From Thuidium tamariscinum (Eukaryota > Streptophyta > Bryopsida > Hypnales > Thuidiaceae): a stretch of 64,000 nucleotides of DNA. The stretch lies in contig OX344749.2 of the NCBI GenBank assembly GCA_947034885.2, positions 15,515,501-15,579,500 of the forward strand, written 5' to 3'. The notes under the pieces were generated by a model. It saw nothing but the letters and a program-made list of their open reading frames with translations, did not search any database and was not told the DNA's origin. Shown piece after piece: positions 1-11,415 of this stretch (positions within the stretch are counted from its first letter, which is position 1; every line of letters starts with the position of its first letter). The position numbers were made by a program, and so were the translations under genes.

Positions 1-24
1 ACAGTTACCAGATGATGGACCACT

Positions 25-1446
25 CACCTTCCTATATATACCTATATGAGGTAGACTTGGGAGCATGAAAACCAGATCTCAACAAACAATTGTCAAAGAA
101 GTAAGGAAATGTTCCTGCCATCGAATGGAAATTTCTCCTCCACCAAACAACTTGTATAAAGGCCGTCACTGGGCCCGCAATATCAATGCACTTCATGGGG
201 AAATACACAGTTACACAGTACACAAGCAATGCAGAAAACTCACTTTTTGGCTTCAGAATCCTTCCGTTTACACTGAAGAATGGTGTTGTACCAGTCCTTC
301 TGGACAAAGAGCGCAACAATACGAACGACGCCCACGGACAAAATCTCAGTCACAGCCTTCAACAGCGAAGGCTGGGGGCCCATGTCCGCACATACAATGC
401 TCAAAGCGAATCCTTCCAAGTTGCAAGAAATGTGGAACTGGCCAGCCTGCAAACCTGCCAAAGAGGCACGAGCGACACTCACAGCATCCATGGCCCTGAT
501 AAAATCTTAGTTACGTCTGGAATGGTCTTGAGATCTAGCGCACGCCAAAGAATCCAATCAGTTGCCATCCTCATACACGGATTTCCCTCAGGGTTCATCT
601 TTAACTAACTTCAGTAAAACACCTAGTACCATTGCTGTTTCATGTTTTCTTAATCAGATAACCACAGTGGGATTGTAGTGGCTTGCGACCATTTCTAGTA
701 AAGAAATGGAAACAAACCAAACCACTTCGGAGTCACCAATCTCGATGTTTCAACGTATCCCCAAATATTATTCGCAACTGCATTTGGATCAAAGTGGACT
801 AGCAGATTCATCTGGCTAACTCATTAACAATGAAAGTTCTCACAGATAATGCTACCCCTAAAACTTTGGCAGTCTTCCAGGACACACAACCACCAAGTCA
901 AGAGGTAATGAAGGGGATAGCAAGAAGTGGATACGACATTTTTCTCCCTGACAGGACAGTAATTAAGAACTAGGAATCCTCTACAAGGTAGTAAGAGTTA
1001 AGGTTCCTTCACAAGATAGAGAAATGAAATTCATAGATAATTCACATCCAAACTGTATGAGAAAGGAGTACCAAAGCACCTTCCAGGTAGCCTGGAGTCA
1101 CAGTGTCGGGAGGTTAAACGAGAGACAAACGAATGTTGCGATTAACGAGATCCTGTTGCAGACACTCTGCTAGGCCTCGCAGTGCAAACTTGGAGGCTGA
1201 ATAAACCGCATAGCCATACACACCAACCTGCAGTCGCAAAAGAGTAGTAGTCACAGATAAGCTCGCAAAACCACAAAATAGCAGCCATACGGAGGGTGCT
1301 CACTGAGCTGAAACCAGAAACCACTTACTGAAAATTAAAGTATACGATTGGAACTTATGTCTACATTCGGAACTTGGATTGCTTTGGCGCATTCATGCAG
1401 CCACCATATCCCTCTTCAAGCATAGAGAACTTCAGTTTGAAGGGAC
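25..1446. repeat. Direct segmental repeat, copy 1 (partner 5319-6746)
   Basis: This stretch is repeated in the same orientation at 5319-6746, with an offset of 5294 rising to 5295 after a one-base insertion. By eye the copies differ at only a few percent of positions. Similarity starts at the shared CCTTCCTATATATACC near 27/5321 and fades near 1446/6746. It covers the 3' part of a TSC10/KDSR-like gene, including introns, so it arose by DNA duplication rather than retroposition. Confidence 0.93.
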
Positions 1447-1746
1447 ATGAATGAGATTTAAAATCGCACCTGACACAAAATATGGTTATAGATGCAGGAG
1501 CTCCTTCGCTAGCTTTTATGTGAGGAAGTGCAGCCTTGATAGTGTAAATGTTGTCCGTCAAGTTTGTATCTATGACGAGATCATAGTTCTCAATTGTTCC
1601 ATCCTCAAAAGTAAGGACGCGAGAGACTCCGTGACTAAGGATCAGCACCTCAATGACACCAGAGTCAGAGACTGCAGACTCAGTGGCAGCGTTTATGCTC
1701 TCAACATTCTTAACGTCGCCGCTATACGTATTGACTTGACATTCTG
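240..1746 (-). pseudogene. 3-ketodihydrosphingosine reductase (TSC10/KDSR-like) pseudogene, copy 1
   Basis: This is the remnant of a short-chain dehydrogenase of the 3-ketodihydrosphingosine reductase family, which reduces 3-ketosphinganine in ER sphingolipid synthesis. Seen on the minus strand: a 1746-1461 exon with SGDVKNVES, VLILSHGVS (the NAG-like site) and DLVIDTNL...KAALPHIKASEG; a 1227-1080 exon with the catalytic YSASK and PPDTVTPGYLE; and a 3' exon at about 491-240 with GQFHISCNLEGFALSI and a membrane-associated C-terminus ending KRKDSEAKK. Intron boundaries remain, for example CTGCAG before 1227. Lesions: an in-frame TAA at 1114-1116 just before PPDT, and a one-base frame break between ILSG and MDAVSV near 492-497. 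The N-terminal Rossmann exon was not found. Family assignment rests on remembered motifs but is strong; pseudogene status is likely. Confidence 0.78.
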
Positions 1747-2620
1747 AGAAGGAATAAGCCCTTGGTAAGCAAAAGAATCAAGTAAGAAATCCAGCCATAA
1801 AAATTGCCAGAATTCACATCAATCACATGATTTCAGAGATGCATAGTAGAAATGCCTATAGAATACCACATACATATTATATGGTTATAAATTTCAAAGA
1901 TAATTATACAACATACAAGATGTTTTCTAGTCATGAATTTCTTCGTCAAGTTATTCACTATGGCAAGGGCTCGATCCAGATGTCGAAGAGGATTTAGTCA
2001 CGGAAAACTTAGCACAGCATTTTTCAAAACTCTTAAAACATTGGCATCCGAAAGCGTCCCGACACTCACGAACGAACTAAGGTAGGGACACTCAAAATCG
2101 CCAGGGATCCAAATCACCTCTTCTTTAGATGTTCAGCTGGAATACATTCTTTAATCAATGCGAGCCTATTGTCGAAGAAGAGATTCAGAATACCATCCAA
2201 ATTCTTTCAATAACTTCTGCATTCGGTATCCAATTAATGCTTACCTTGGTGCGTTGGAATCTCCTTTCATTATCAAGCGAGATTATATAAAAATTGACAA
2301 GTCGAATGATAGGAGATATGTTCGACAGCAATACTGCCGACTACGGGAGTCCTAAATCTACAGGTACAAAGCCATGAATTCGTTGACAATCTCCTCAGTG
2401 CAATGCTGATGACAGGAGCGAAGCTAATATTTCATACGCACCTTAGTTGAAGGGCAACATTTACACACAGTCACCATCCCAATTGAAGGATGAATTCAGT
2501 TAAAAGCATTCTGCTGCATCAGGAAATTTACAGAATCAGTCTTCTGTCTTATCAAGAACTTGAGGGTAAGCATTTCTAAGAATCTAAAATCGCCTCTGTC
2601 CCGTGTTGGTACGCTTGCCG
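1747..2620. other. Intergenic or degenerate intron, no gene seen
   Basis: Upstream of the last recognisable KDSR exon. A 5' KDSR exon might be expected here on the minus strand. The stretch near 1920-2040 gives a few suggestive residues (RALAIVNNLTKKF), but no clean splice-bounded exon could be read. Confidence 0.4.
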
Positions 2621-3222
2621 TTACTTCATGTGTGGGATGTGTTTCTTGGCCATCGTGTATTTCCAGTGCGAAAGTTTTTCCACCGCTTCTTTCTCCAGGG
2701 CTTTAAGCAGGACCACCATCTCTGCTGCCGTTGATTTCCTCTTAGAGACTTCCTGCAGTGCCCAGGCATCAATAACATTATTAGAATATTAGAAGCACAA
2801 TGCATAATATCAAAGTATTACACATTATATTAATAGTTGTATGTTAGATCAAGCTACAACCAGCACGCATCGAATCTATTACTCCGTAATGCTTGTGTTT
2901 GGATAAAGCTTACAATACGCATCTTCTCCTTCATTCCTGAATCCAAGTTTTGAACGAAATCTGTGATCCAAGCCTCCTTGTTGTCCGCATCGGTGGCATC
3001 AGTAGCAACTCTCGGAAAAAAGTGGCGAAGGAACTCATTCATCTTGAGCAAAAGCTCTCCGCTCACCCCGTCAAGTAGAATCAGAGGATCAGAGGACGCC
3101 GTAACTGCAGGAAAATCTTCGTGCATCACCATAGCTGGTAAATAAGCCTCAATGGCAGCCATCGGCAAATAGGCTTTAGCAGCTAAATCCTCGCTCCACA
3201 ACCACAGGCACTTATCCATGAT
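2621..3222 (-). CDS. Two 3'-terminal exons of an unrecognised gene
   Basis: Two exons fit together on the minus strand. Exon A is 3222-2914 (103 codons, acceptor TTTTCAAG, donor ATT|GTAAGC). Exon B is 2752-2621 (43 codons plus TAA, acceptor CACTGCAG). Both are phase 0, and the 161-bp intron removes stops. The predicted 146 residues are helical and charged, for example SEDLAAKAYLPMAAIEAY and VVLLKALEKEAVEKLSHW, and end in KKHIPHMK. I do not recognise the family. A Met at 3219 could be a start, but an upstream exon is equally possible: a 23-codon ATG frame beginning MALASRRFEHG lies further upstream, near 3450. It sits between the two KDSR copies but outside the duplication. It could be an intact gene end or a fragment. 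Confidence 0.45.
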
Positions 3223-4424
3223 CTTGAAAATAGTACTACTGTTACGCATACAACAGTGGCTAACAATGTACAGCACGCTTAATCCGTAGTGCTAGCTAAC
3301 GCAAGTAAACCGTAAAAATCGCTCAAGAGAATTCGCTTAAAACTTTGAGGATGAAGAATTCAAGAAAGCCACAAAATCAAGAAACTTCATTATATATGAT
3401 TAGCCCGAGCTTCCTTGTATAGTAAGCCGTGTTCGAACCTCCGAGAAGCAAGCGCCATTGGAGGAACTTCGAGGGAACTTCGAGGGAACGTCGGGGAACT
3501 TGTCCTAGGTGTCGTTGCCGACGTGGACGTTGGTAAATGCACCGTTGTCGTCGAGGGTTTCATCAATTGGAATTTAGGGTTTCATGTTGATACTTGGAGT
3601 GTTTTGAAAACTTGTATGTGTGTAGTAATAGGAATTAGGATTCAATTTAAGGTAGGAGGCTCAAACTTTGATGGGGCATTTTGAACCAAACATGACTGAG
3701 AGACACATTTTGCTTTCTTCAATATACCAAAATGTACAAACTGTGTATGTTCTTGGAGGTGGTCGCTTTTAGAGCCTTATGGCATTTCAACTTCAAAATT
3801 TCTTAACTAATTCCACAAAGCTTCAAAAAATATGAAATAACTTGGGTTGGATGTCATTTCTTCTTGTCTTTCAAAGAAAATTTATTGAAAAATATTTCAA
3901 GATATTTTCCCTCACCAAAATTCAGCTTTAGCACTCAGAGGATTGCTTTTATGGACCTCCTACCTTAATACGGGGATGACTTAGAGAATTTGCGTGTCTA
4001 AGGTAGGCAAACCCATTTTCCAACTGGTCTCCAATCCTGCACCCTACATAACTCCCTTTCAGCATTCATTGGTGAACTTTAAACTATGGTCTTAATGTGA
4101 TAGATGCTAATGAAATCAAGTGCATGCTAATTTAAGGACCTTGGGGACAGAATACTAACTTCACAGTGCGACTTTCCTAACACAGAGGATCAACAATGAA
4201 TATAGTCTGCATTGTTTTATAGGTGGCATTTTTGTAAGTTCATAATTTGATGCTACATTTATATTGGTCGCATTTTTAAAGGTGATGAAAACAACAACGT
4301 CAAGGTCTGTAGAGGTTGGGATAGGGTCAATTATTGGTCACAGTAAGTTTCAGTACCTCTCAGTGAAAAAAAAGACTTCAAGCGGCCATACTAGTGGTCT
4401 ACAGGTGATTATAGGAAGCTTATA
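3223..4424. other. Intergenic, with a dispersed repeat fragment
   Basis: Near 3430-3560 is a slightly GC-rich stretch with GAACTTCGAGG direct repeats and TTTAGGGTTT boxes, which looks like 5' flank of a gene. Bases about 3705-3990 belong to a dispersed repeat also found at about 16550-16810 (same strand) and about 34790-35010 (opposite strand). It is recognised by the shared word TCTTTCAAAGAAAATTTA. No coding frame is supported. Confidence 0.55.
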
Positions 4425-4610
4425 CATTAGAAGAAAACTGCGTTAGAGATCTGCAAAACACATGGGCTAAAATTTGTTGAGTTCCACATTTCCAGTGCAA
4501 AAATCTGCGTTGGAATGCATTCCAACGCAGATTTTTACGCTGGAAACGTAGAACTCAACAAATTTTAGCCCACGCGTTTTGCAGATTTCTAACGTAGTTT
4601 TCTTCTAGTG
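4425..4610. mobile_element. 186-bp foldback MITE, CACTA-type ends
   Basis: This is a near-perfect inverted repeat with arms of about 90 bp and its axis at 4517/4518 (34-bp perfect core at 4501-4534). The left end reads CATTAGAAGAAAAC and the right end, reverse-complemented, CACTAGAAGAAAAC. The element is flanked on both sides by ATA (4422-4424 and 4611-4613), a 3-bp target duplication as used by CACTA elements. It has no coding capacity. It is not related in sequence to the large CACTA element at 54 kb. If transcribed it would form a long hairpin. Confidence 0.85.
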
Positions 4611-4613
4611 ATA

Positions 4614-5318
4614 GTTCTGACTTTGAACTTGAATAAAATCTTTTCTATTGCATTATTTCAAGATTTCTTAGTGACTACAAAGTGACTATCAAAAGGCTAA
4701 CTAGATGTGTGTTCCCTTTAGTTTCCTTAAGTCATCCCAGTACCCTAAAACCTTAAATAGGCGAGTGTGGGTCTACCTACCTTACAGTGGTTGCAATTGA
4801 GAGTTCTTAGAGAGTTGAGATCCCTAGGGATTTTTTATTTGGCTTTTTGATGGCAAATTACACCAAGAAAATAATTATTTGGCTAAAACTTGGCAACAAA
4901 TTGTAAAATTTCTCACCAAAAACATTGAATTACAAAAACAAAAAGCCATGGCTGAGATGAGAGGAGGGTTTCAATTTTTGTCTTATACAAGCAAGCCTAG
5001 GTGGATGCTGAAAGTTGGTAGTGAAAATTAGTTTTGCTTCTTGGTCTATTTGTGAATAAAGTATTCTCTATGAAACTCTTCCAATATGCAGGCTAAATTA
5101 ATTTGATTAGTATGTGAGAAGACTTGGAGGATGTGCCTCTTATACAATTGTTTTACTAGGCAAAGCATCTACAAGACCTAACAAACTCATCTTGAATTGG
5201 AAATGTAAGCAATTTTAAGGTTCCATTATGGAAAGTTAGTTTTTCTGTATTTTGGGTTATCTATGAATGTAGTTTGATGTACCTTTTAGATGGGTCGAGA
5301 AGTTTGTACTTGATTGAT
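4614..5318. other. AT-rich intergenic DNA
   Basis: I see no gene, RNA gene or terminal repeat in this stretch. Confidence 0.5.
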
Positions 5319-6746
5319 TACCTTCCTATATATACCTATATGAGGTAGACTTGGGAGCATGAAAACCAGATCTCAACAAACAATTGTCAAAGAAGTAAGG
5401 AAATGTTCTTGCCATCGAATGAACATTTCTCCTCCACCAAACAACTTGTATAAAGGCCGTCACTAGGCCCGCAATATCAATGCACTTCATGGGGAAATAC
5501 ACAGTTACACAGTACACAAGCAATGCAGAAAACTCACTTTTTGGCTTCAGAATCCTTCCGTTTACACTGAAGAATGGTGTTGTACCAGTCCTTCTGGACA
5601 AAGAGCGCAACAACACGAACGACGCCCACGGACAAAATCTCAGTCACAGCCTTCAACAGCGAAGGCTGGGGGCCCATGTCCGCACATACAATGCTCAAAG
5701 CGAATCCTTCTAAGTTGCAAGAAATGTGGAATTGGCCAACCTGCAAACCTGCCAAAAGAGGCACGAGCGACACTCACAGCATCCATGGCCCTGATAAAAT
5801 CTTAGTTACGTCTGGAATGGTCTTGAGATCTGGCGCACGCCAAAGAACCCAATCAGTTGCCATCCTCATACACAGATTTCCCTCAGGGTTCATCTTTAAC
5901 TAACTTCAGTAAAACACCTAGTACCATTGCTGTTTCATGTTTTCTTAATCAGATAACCACAGTGGGATTGTAGTGGCTTGCGACCATTTCTAGTAAAGAA
6001 ATGGAAACAAACCAAACCACTTCGGGGTCACCAATCTTGGTGTTTCAATGTGTCCCCAAATATTATTCGCAACTGCATTTGGATCAAAGTGGACTAGCAG
6101 ATTCATCTGGCTAACTCATTAACAATGAAAGTTCTCACAGATAATGCTACCCCTAAAACTTTGGCAGTCTTCCAGGACACACAACCACCAAGTCAAGAGG
6201 TAATGAAGGGGATAGCAAGAAGTGGATACGACATTTTTCTCCCTGACAGGACAGTAATTAAGAACTAGGAATCCTCTACAAGGTAGTAAGAGTTAAGGTT
6301 CCTTCACAAGATAGAGAAATGAAATTCATAGATAATTCACATCCAAACTGTATGAGAAAGGAGTACCAAAGCACCTTCCAGGTAGCCTGGAGTCACAGTG
6401 TCGGGAGGTTAAACGAGAGACAAACGAATGTTGCGATTAACGAGATCCTGTTGCAGACACTCTACCAGGCCTCGCAGTGCAAACTTGGAGGCTGAATAAA
6501 CCGCATAGCCATACACACCAACCTGCAGTCGCAAAAGAGTAGTAGTCACAGATAAGCTCGCAAAACCACAAAATAGCAGCCATACGGAGGGTGCTCACTG
6601 AGTTGAAACCAGAAACCACTTACTGAAAACTAAAGTATACGATTGGAACTTATGTCTACATTCGGAACTTGGATTGCTTTGGCGCATTCATGCAGCTACC
6701 ATATCTGTCTTCAAACATGCATTAGGGAACTTCAGTCTGAAGCGAC
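5319..6746. repeat. Direct segmental repeat, copy 2
   Basis: Partner of 25-1446. The copy stops at about 6746, inside what is intron upstream of the YSASK exon in copy 1, so the more N-terminal exon of copy 1 has no counterpart. The breakpoint lies beside an inverted repeat (6777-6851) and a TIR-element fragment. Confidence 0.93.
5534..6522 (-). pseudogene. TSC10/KDSR-like pseudogene, copy 2 (3' part only)
   Basis: Minus-strand duplicate of the 3' half of copy 1. It keeps the YSASK exon (about 6522-6375) and the C-terminal exon with GQFHISCNLEGFALSI. It shares the TAA before PPDT (6409-6411) and the frame break before MDAVSV, so those lesions predate the duplication. It adds a private one-base insertion: four A at 5753-5756 where copy 1 has three, which shifts the frame in the C-terminal exon. 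No N-terminal exons are present. It cannot encode a functional reductase. Confidence 0.8.
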
Positions 6747-6759
6747 GTACACTTGGGAA

Positions 6760-7361
6760 CAAAATATGGAAAGCTCAAAAGTTGTATTTTCTTCACCAAA
6801 TTTTTGGACATAGAATTCACATAGAATTCTAGTGAAGAAAATACAACTTTTGACATTTTAATTTGTAAAAAATAGGATATTATTTTAAAATATATAAAAA
6901 ATATTCCATTTGAGAAGACTTTTTGGTGATGAGATTCAACCAAAAACTCACCAAAATAATGTTTTATACCATTGGAAAAAAAATGCAAAAAGAAACTCTC
7001 TTTGTGAACTTGTACACCACATCAAATAAGTTTTTTGAAATTCCTTTGGAAAATAGCTATAAGTCTACTAAGAGACCATCCTCTCCAAAATTCAACTCAA
7101 AATTCGTTTTTTTGGAGATAAATGGTGCTAAAAAACTCTAAATCACCTATTGTGAGAAATTTTGGGGGCTATTTAAAAATAATAAATGATTTTTGAAAAA
7201 TACTCAAAAATGAGAGAAGATATATAATAGATATAAGTAGCTTCTCTAGAAGTTTTGAGTCATTTGGAATTAGAATACAAAAGTTATAAGCAAAAAACAA
7301 ATTAAAAATTAAGGTGTAATAAAACGCAACAAATAGTACAAGTGTTTCTTGCATTCATCCC
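6760..7361 (-). mobile_element. Fragment of a TIR transposon family (relatives at 35104 and 53013)
   Basis: The right end, reverse-complemented, is GGGATGAATGCAAGAAACAC, matching the termini of the elements at 35104-35848 and 53013-53752. Interior similarity includes the stretch around 7190-7300. The other terminus is missing near the KDSR breakpoint. No ORF of the family is evident. Confidence 0.6.
6777..6851. repeat. Inverted repeat, 20-bp arms
   Basis: The arm AAAAGTTGTATTTTCTTCAC (6777-6796) is repeated inverted at 6832-6851, with about 35 bp between. It lies directly beside the end of the segmental duplication. Confidence 0.85.
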
Positions 7362-9990
7362 TCTACAATATTTATACGTAGATGCAAAGTATTACTAACT
7401 AAGTCTATATACCAACTAGCAATTTTAGTTTTTGATGCTCTTCTAATAATTAGCTATCAATGTGTATGGTTGTTCCTATAGTAAAGTAAGATTTATCTAT
7501 ATATACTCATTGAGATTCAAGTACTACCACAAGAAAGATGATACAAGCCTATAAAGAGTGGTACTATAGAGAGCTACTATTAGTAAATTAGCTATCAGAG
7601 TGCAATAGTTTGCACCAGCATGACTTTAAAATATTTCAAATTATGGTGGTGCTAAAATGACATTTAATTTCCTTTTAAATAGTTCAAGAAATTTGTAAAA
7701 TTAAAAACTATATAAAACTAATAGCACCAAATAGGCATTGAAGTAGGTGGGTTAAAATTGTGCCTACATTAAGTCAAAATATAATTTTGTTAATATGATG
7801 CAACTTAGACATGATATTTGCCTAGAATGAATACAAAATTAGTGAATGTCAAAAGTATCTAAAGATGACATTCAAATAGTATTAACAATATTGGCATCAA
7901 CATGACATTAAAAATGTCTATGTCAATAGTGCTCTAATACAATTGTACAATAGTGTATAAGTGATAAAGGAATGGTGCATATATAGAATTGCATTAAAAT
8001 AACATCCAACTCACATTTGAAAAGTACACTATATATTGATAGGAAAATAATCCTCAAATATTGCAATATAGTGGAATACACACAATTGTAATACAAATAT
8101 TGTGTTGACAAATACATGTTTTAGTAGTTGTAGGGCAACCTTGTCCCTAAATTTTTACAAATGAAAATTTACTACATTACTTGATCCACCCTCAATAGCT
8201 ATTTGCATGCAAAATTAACATGCTAAAATATTGAGGATAGAAGAACTACTAACTTGTGATTTCAAATTAAAAAAAGACTACAATAGATCAATAGCTGTCA
8301 TTGCCGAAGAATTCATATTAGAAACTACAACTAAAACAAGAACAAAAACACATGAAGCTAAAAATTAATGAAATTTACCAAGCACCAAGATGAGCTTAAG
8401 GTGTAATCCACAAATGCCTTGTTGGCCATAAGACACTATTGCGTGCTAACTCTACACACTTTTGACCATCTTCTTCCAAGGCTGCATTGAGACCTTGTAG
8501 ATTCACTACAAAAAAATTCCAAATGGTGCCATGGGCCATCTCTCTTTAGGCAATGGATATTTGAGCTACCAACATTTGCTAAAAAAGGTCTAGTGTTTTT
8601 GGAAGCGTAAGAACAAATTCTTCTTCCTTCGTCTATACAAGAAGAACTAGTAAGTGAAACTTCTATTGAGCCAAAATCATCATCCTTCATTCATCATGCC
8701 TTCTACCAAATCTCGACACAAATTTCATGTTTCCTATAGATTATTCAACGTCAAAGACTTATTGAAGTCCAACCCTAAATCCTACACACCCTACAATATA
8801 AATCAACCTTAAAATGCTTAAGATTTGTGCATGTGGACTAGAAAAATCAAAAGCTACAACCCAATGTTTGGTACAAAACCTGAATGTTGTTGAAGAAGCC
8901 ATTGTTCAAATTACCCATCCAAAAACAAAAAGTTGAATTTCCCTCCACACCTTTCATTCAAAATTGGACAAAAATGTTGCCAGTTGTTCACCAAGCTTGA
9001 TCACATGGTCATAATTAAACTAAACCTACTAAACAAATTAGGAGAGATCCAATGTTTGGAACCCTATTTTTTTTCTAAAAAGAAATAGAAGAGTTATATA
9101 GCACCTTATTTTTTATAATCATCCTAGGTACATTTTATCAATGCTATAGTAAATCTAACAAACAAAGGTATAAATTTTTGCTCCAACAATTTAAATTGAT
9201 CCTATATTTTATCTCATGTAGTTTTCTAAAATTTTGATGGTCTCTTCTTTACAAATATAGATGAATTTATCAAGATTGAACAAGTGAAGTAAGAATTTTA
9301 TATAATTAATGATTTCTACTCCAAAATGATTGATTTTATTATTGAAAGACAAAAAAAGAATCAAAATTCTACAATGAAGTGTGCAATATTTGCCAAAAGA
9401 AAATCAAAATTGTTAGGTGGCAAAATTTCAGGGTTTGGCCTATACAAAGCACGTGGAATAACTTTTGACTTCCAAGAAAACTAATGTTAACATTGAACTT
9501 GAATTTTGGTTACTTTCAATTGGACAAGTCACAACTCCTAAAAATGTAATTTGGCTTCTTACTCATAGAAATGAAAGCAACATGAAAGTGAACGAGAACT
9601 CCAAAAAACTCAATGATTGTTTTCCAATTTCATGGGAGTTTGCTCTCTCTCTTTCTACATTTTGTAGAGTTCACAAATTAATTTTATTTCAAGGCCCCCA
9701 ATGGGTCGGAATCATAACTGAAGGTCCCTCACCAAAAACTCCCTGCCCACAGCGACAACCTTGGGATATCTACCTTTTGTGAGATTCAAGCAAAAGCTCC
9801 ACGATATTTCTACGCCCTTTCCATCTCACATTGCAGACGGATAAGGTGATAGCATCGCGTTTTGTGGTGTTACTTGGAGCTCGCGGGCACTGCTCCCGTG
9901 TTGGTGTTGGCCCCTTCTCTCCAGTTTCTTGCAATGGTGGACGGAGTCTGTGCTTTGTGTGCTTGAACTGTAATACCTTTGCGTTTGTCC
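7362..9990. other. AT-rich intergenic DNA with transposon debris
   Basis: No gene is supported. A lone CACTA-like end, CACTACAAAAAAA, occurs near 8505 without an identifiable partner. Short words around GCACCA and TGGTAC recur near 7560-7760 and 24940-25030, which suggests old repeats. The last 200 bp are richer in GC and are probably the RAF1 promoter and 5' UTR. Confidence 0.5.
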
Positions 9991-10053
9991 CTGACTTTCT
10001 TTGCATTGCAGTGAAGCGGCATATCTTGAATTGCGCACCAGAGGAATCGTCTG

Positions 10054-11415
10054 GTGATGAATATGAACTCGTGCCACGTGATGAAGGTGGAAGCACTCGC
10101 CTCCGGTGCGGGTGTGGGTGCGGCAATAACCGGGATCCGGAGCTCGCGGACGTGCGAATTTTCGACGCCGAGCTTTGGCGAGAAGACTGTGAAGCTGCGA
10201 GTGGGATTAAGTAAACAGGAGATCGAGAGTGGGCATGGTCGAATGAGGTTTTGCTGCAGGGCAATTGATGGCGGTAAGGGTTTGTATCAACCCTTTCGGC
10301 CTCCAATTTCGATCGAGTTGCCCGCGGGCGTCAACACCACCGAGGATCAATTAGAGATTTTGCGAGAGCGGCGCGGGCTATGGCACGAGTACGCCAGCGT
10401 TATTCCGATTCTGTTTCGCACGGGTTACACGCCATCCATGATTGATGAAGCCACAGGCATGACGGGCGTGGAACAGAATATGATCGCGGGGGCCTCACAG
10501 GTCCGAAACTCGCTGAAAAGCACAGGGTTCGATGAGGAGAAGCTGCGATTCTTCGACCTCGGCGGTGGGGAGTTGCTTTACGAGCTTCGGATTTTGTCCA
10601 ACACGCAGCGGAAAGCCTCCGCGGAGTTCATCATCGAGCGCAAGATGAGTCCTAAGGAAGCTTGTGAGCTCGCGCGCTCCGTGAAGGATTTCGAACGACG
10701 CAGACTCAGCGAGGGGATCAAGGACTTCACGTCCGCCCCGGGCGACTGCCTAGCATTCGCTTTCTATCGGCAGAGCATCGAGTCCCAGAACCAAGACGAT
10801 ATCATATCGTCATTGGAGAAGGCGCTGTCGGTGTGCGTCTCCGATAAGGCCAGAGCGAAGCTGGAGCGGAGTTTGAAGAAGGTTTCGGATCCCTCGGATT
10901 CTGAGGAGCCCGAGGTGGAAGAATTAGTGCACCTGCAAGTTGTTCGTCTTCTGGAAGGTGAGCCCGTGGGCACCAAGCTCCCGACCTTGTTACCCATTGC
11001 TGACGCAACCCTAAAATCGTTAGAAGATGTCCCAGCTCTCCAAGCACAGGGTCAAGGGCTTTTTAATGTTTTCTCTACCGCAGTGTGGCCATCTTGGGTT
11101 GCAATCCCCGGTTGGGATACTGTTGTAGGTGCAGGGGCTCCTGTGGCGGTTTGTTTCCCTGATGGATCGAAGCTTCCTTTGAAATCCAACGTAAATGGTG
11201 TCCCCAAGTGGCAAGAGCCCACTCTAGTGATAGTTGATAAGTCTGTGACTGCGACTGATGAAAGCCAAAGCTTATATCTTGTAGCAGATAGTGATAGTCT
11301 AGATTTGTCTCTCGTTGCTCCTTCAAAGGTATTAGGAAATAGGGTTTTGGGGAGAGTAATTCTTGCCTTGCGGCCTCCTACCCCACCCACTGAGGATCCA
11401 GTTGACTGGGAGTGA
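10054..11415 (+). CDS. RAF1: Rubisco accumulation factor 1, chloroplastic
   Basis: RAF1 is a dimeric chaperone that binds Rubisco large subunits after chaperonin folding and helps form the L8 core in the chloroplast stroma. This 453-codon frame has no intron. Residues 1 to about 70 are Ser/Arg/Ala-rich with few acids, like a transit peptide. The conserved helical domain starts at QPFRPP (about 79-84) and contains RRGLWHEYASVIPILFRTGY, TGMTGVEQN and GGGELLYELR. It is followed by ARSVKDFERRRL and GDCLAFAFYRQ, then an acidic linker (about 286-297) and the C-terminal beta domain (PTLLPIAD to ILALRPP). Four in-frame Met codons lie in the first ten residues, so the true start could be 10054, 10057, 10063 or 10081. 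It converges on the coiled-coil gene. Family assignment is from remembered motifs; length and domain order fit. Confidence 0.93.
   Translation: MMNMNSCHVMKVEALASGAGVGAAITGIRSSRTCEFSTPSFGEKTVKLRVGLSKQEIESGHGRMRFCCRAIDGGKGLYQPFRPPISIELPAGVNTTEDQLEILRERRGLWHEYASVIPILFRTGYTPSMIDEATGMTGVEQNMIAGASQVRNSLKSTGFDEEKLRFFDLGGGELLYELRILSNTQRKASAEFIIERKMSPKEACELARSVKDFERRRLSEGIKDFTSAPGDCLAFAFYRQSIESQNQDDIISSLEKALSVCVSDKARAKLERSLKKVSDPSDSEEPEVEELVHLQVVRLLEGEPVGTKLPTLLPIADATLKSLEDVPALQAQGQGLFNVFSTAVWPSWVAIPGWDTVVGAGAPVAVCFPDGSKLPLKSNVNGVPKWQEPTLVIVDKSVTATDESQSLYLVADSDSLDLSLVAPSKVLGNRVLGRVILALRPPTPPTEDPVDWE

Noticed and set aside
65..608. Overlapping plus-strand frames in the first KDSR copy
   Set aside because: They are shadows of the minus-strand reductase remnant and recur unchanged in the second copy only because of the duplication.
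8505..8517. CACTACAAAAAAA as the end of a CACTA element
   Set aside because: No inverted partner at a sensible distance and no transposase nearby.
9831..10214. 127-codon plus-strand frame overlapping the RAF1 start
   Set aside because: It has no domain, is Cys/Gly-rich from GC-rich repeats, and is out of frame with RAF1; best read as 5' UTR plus shadow.
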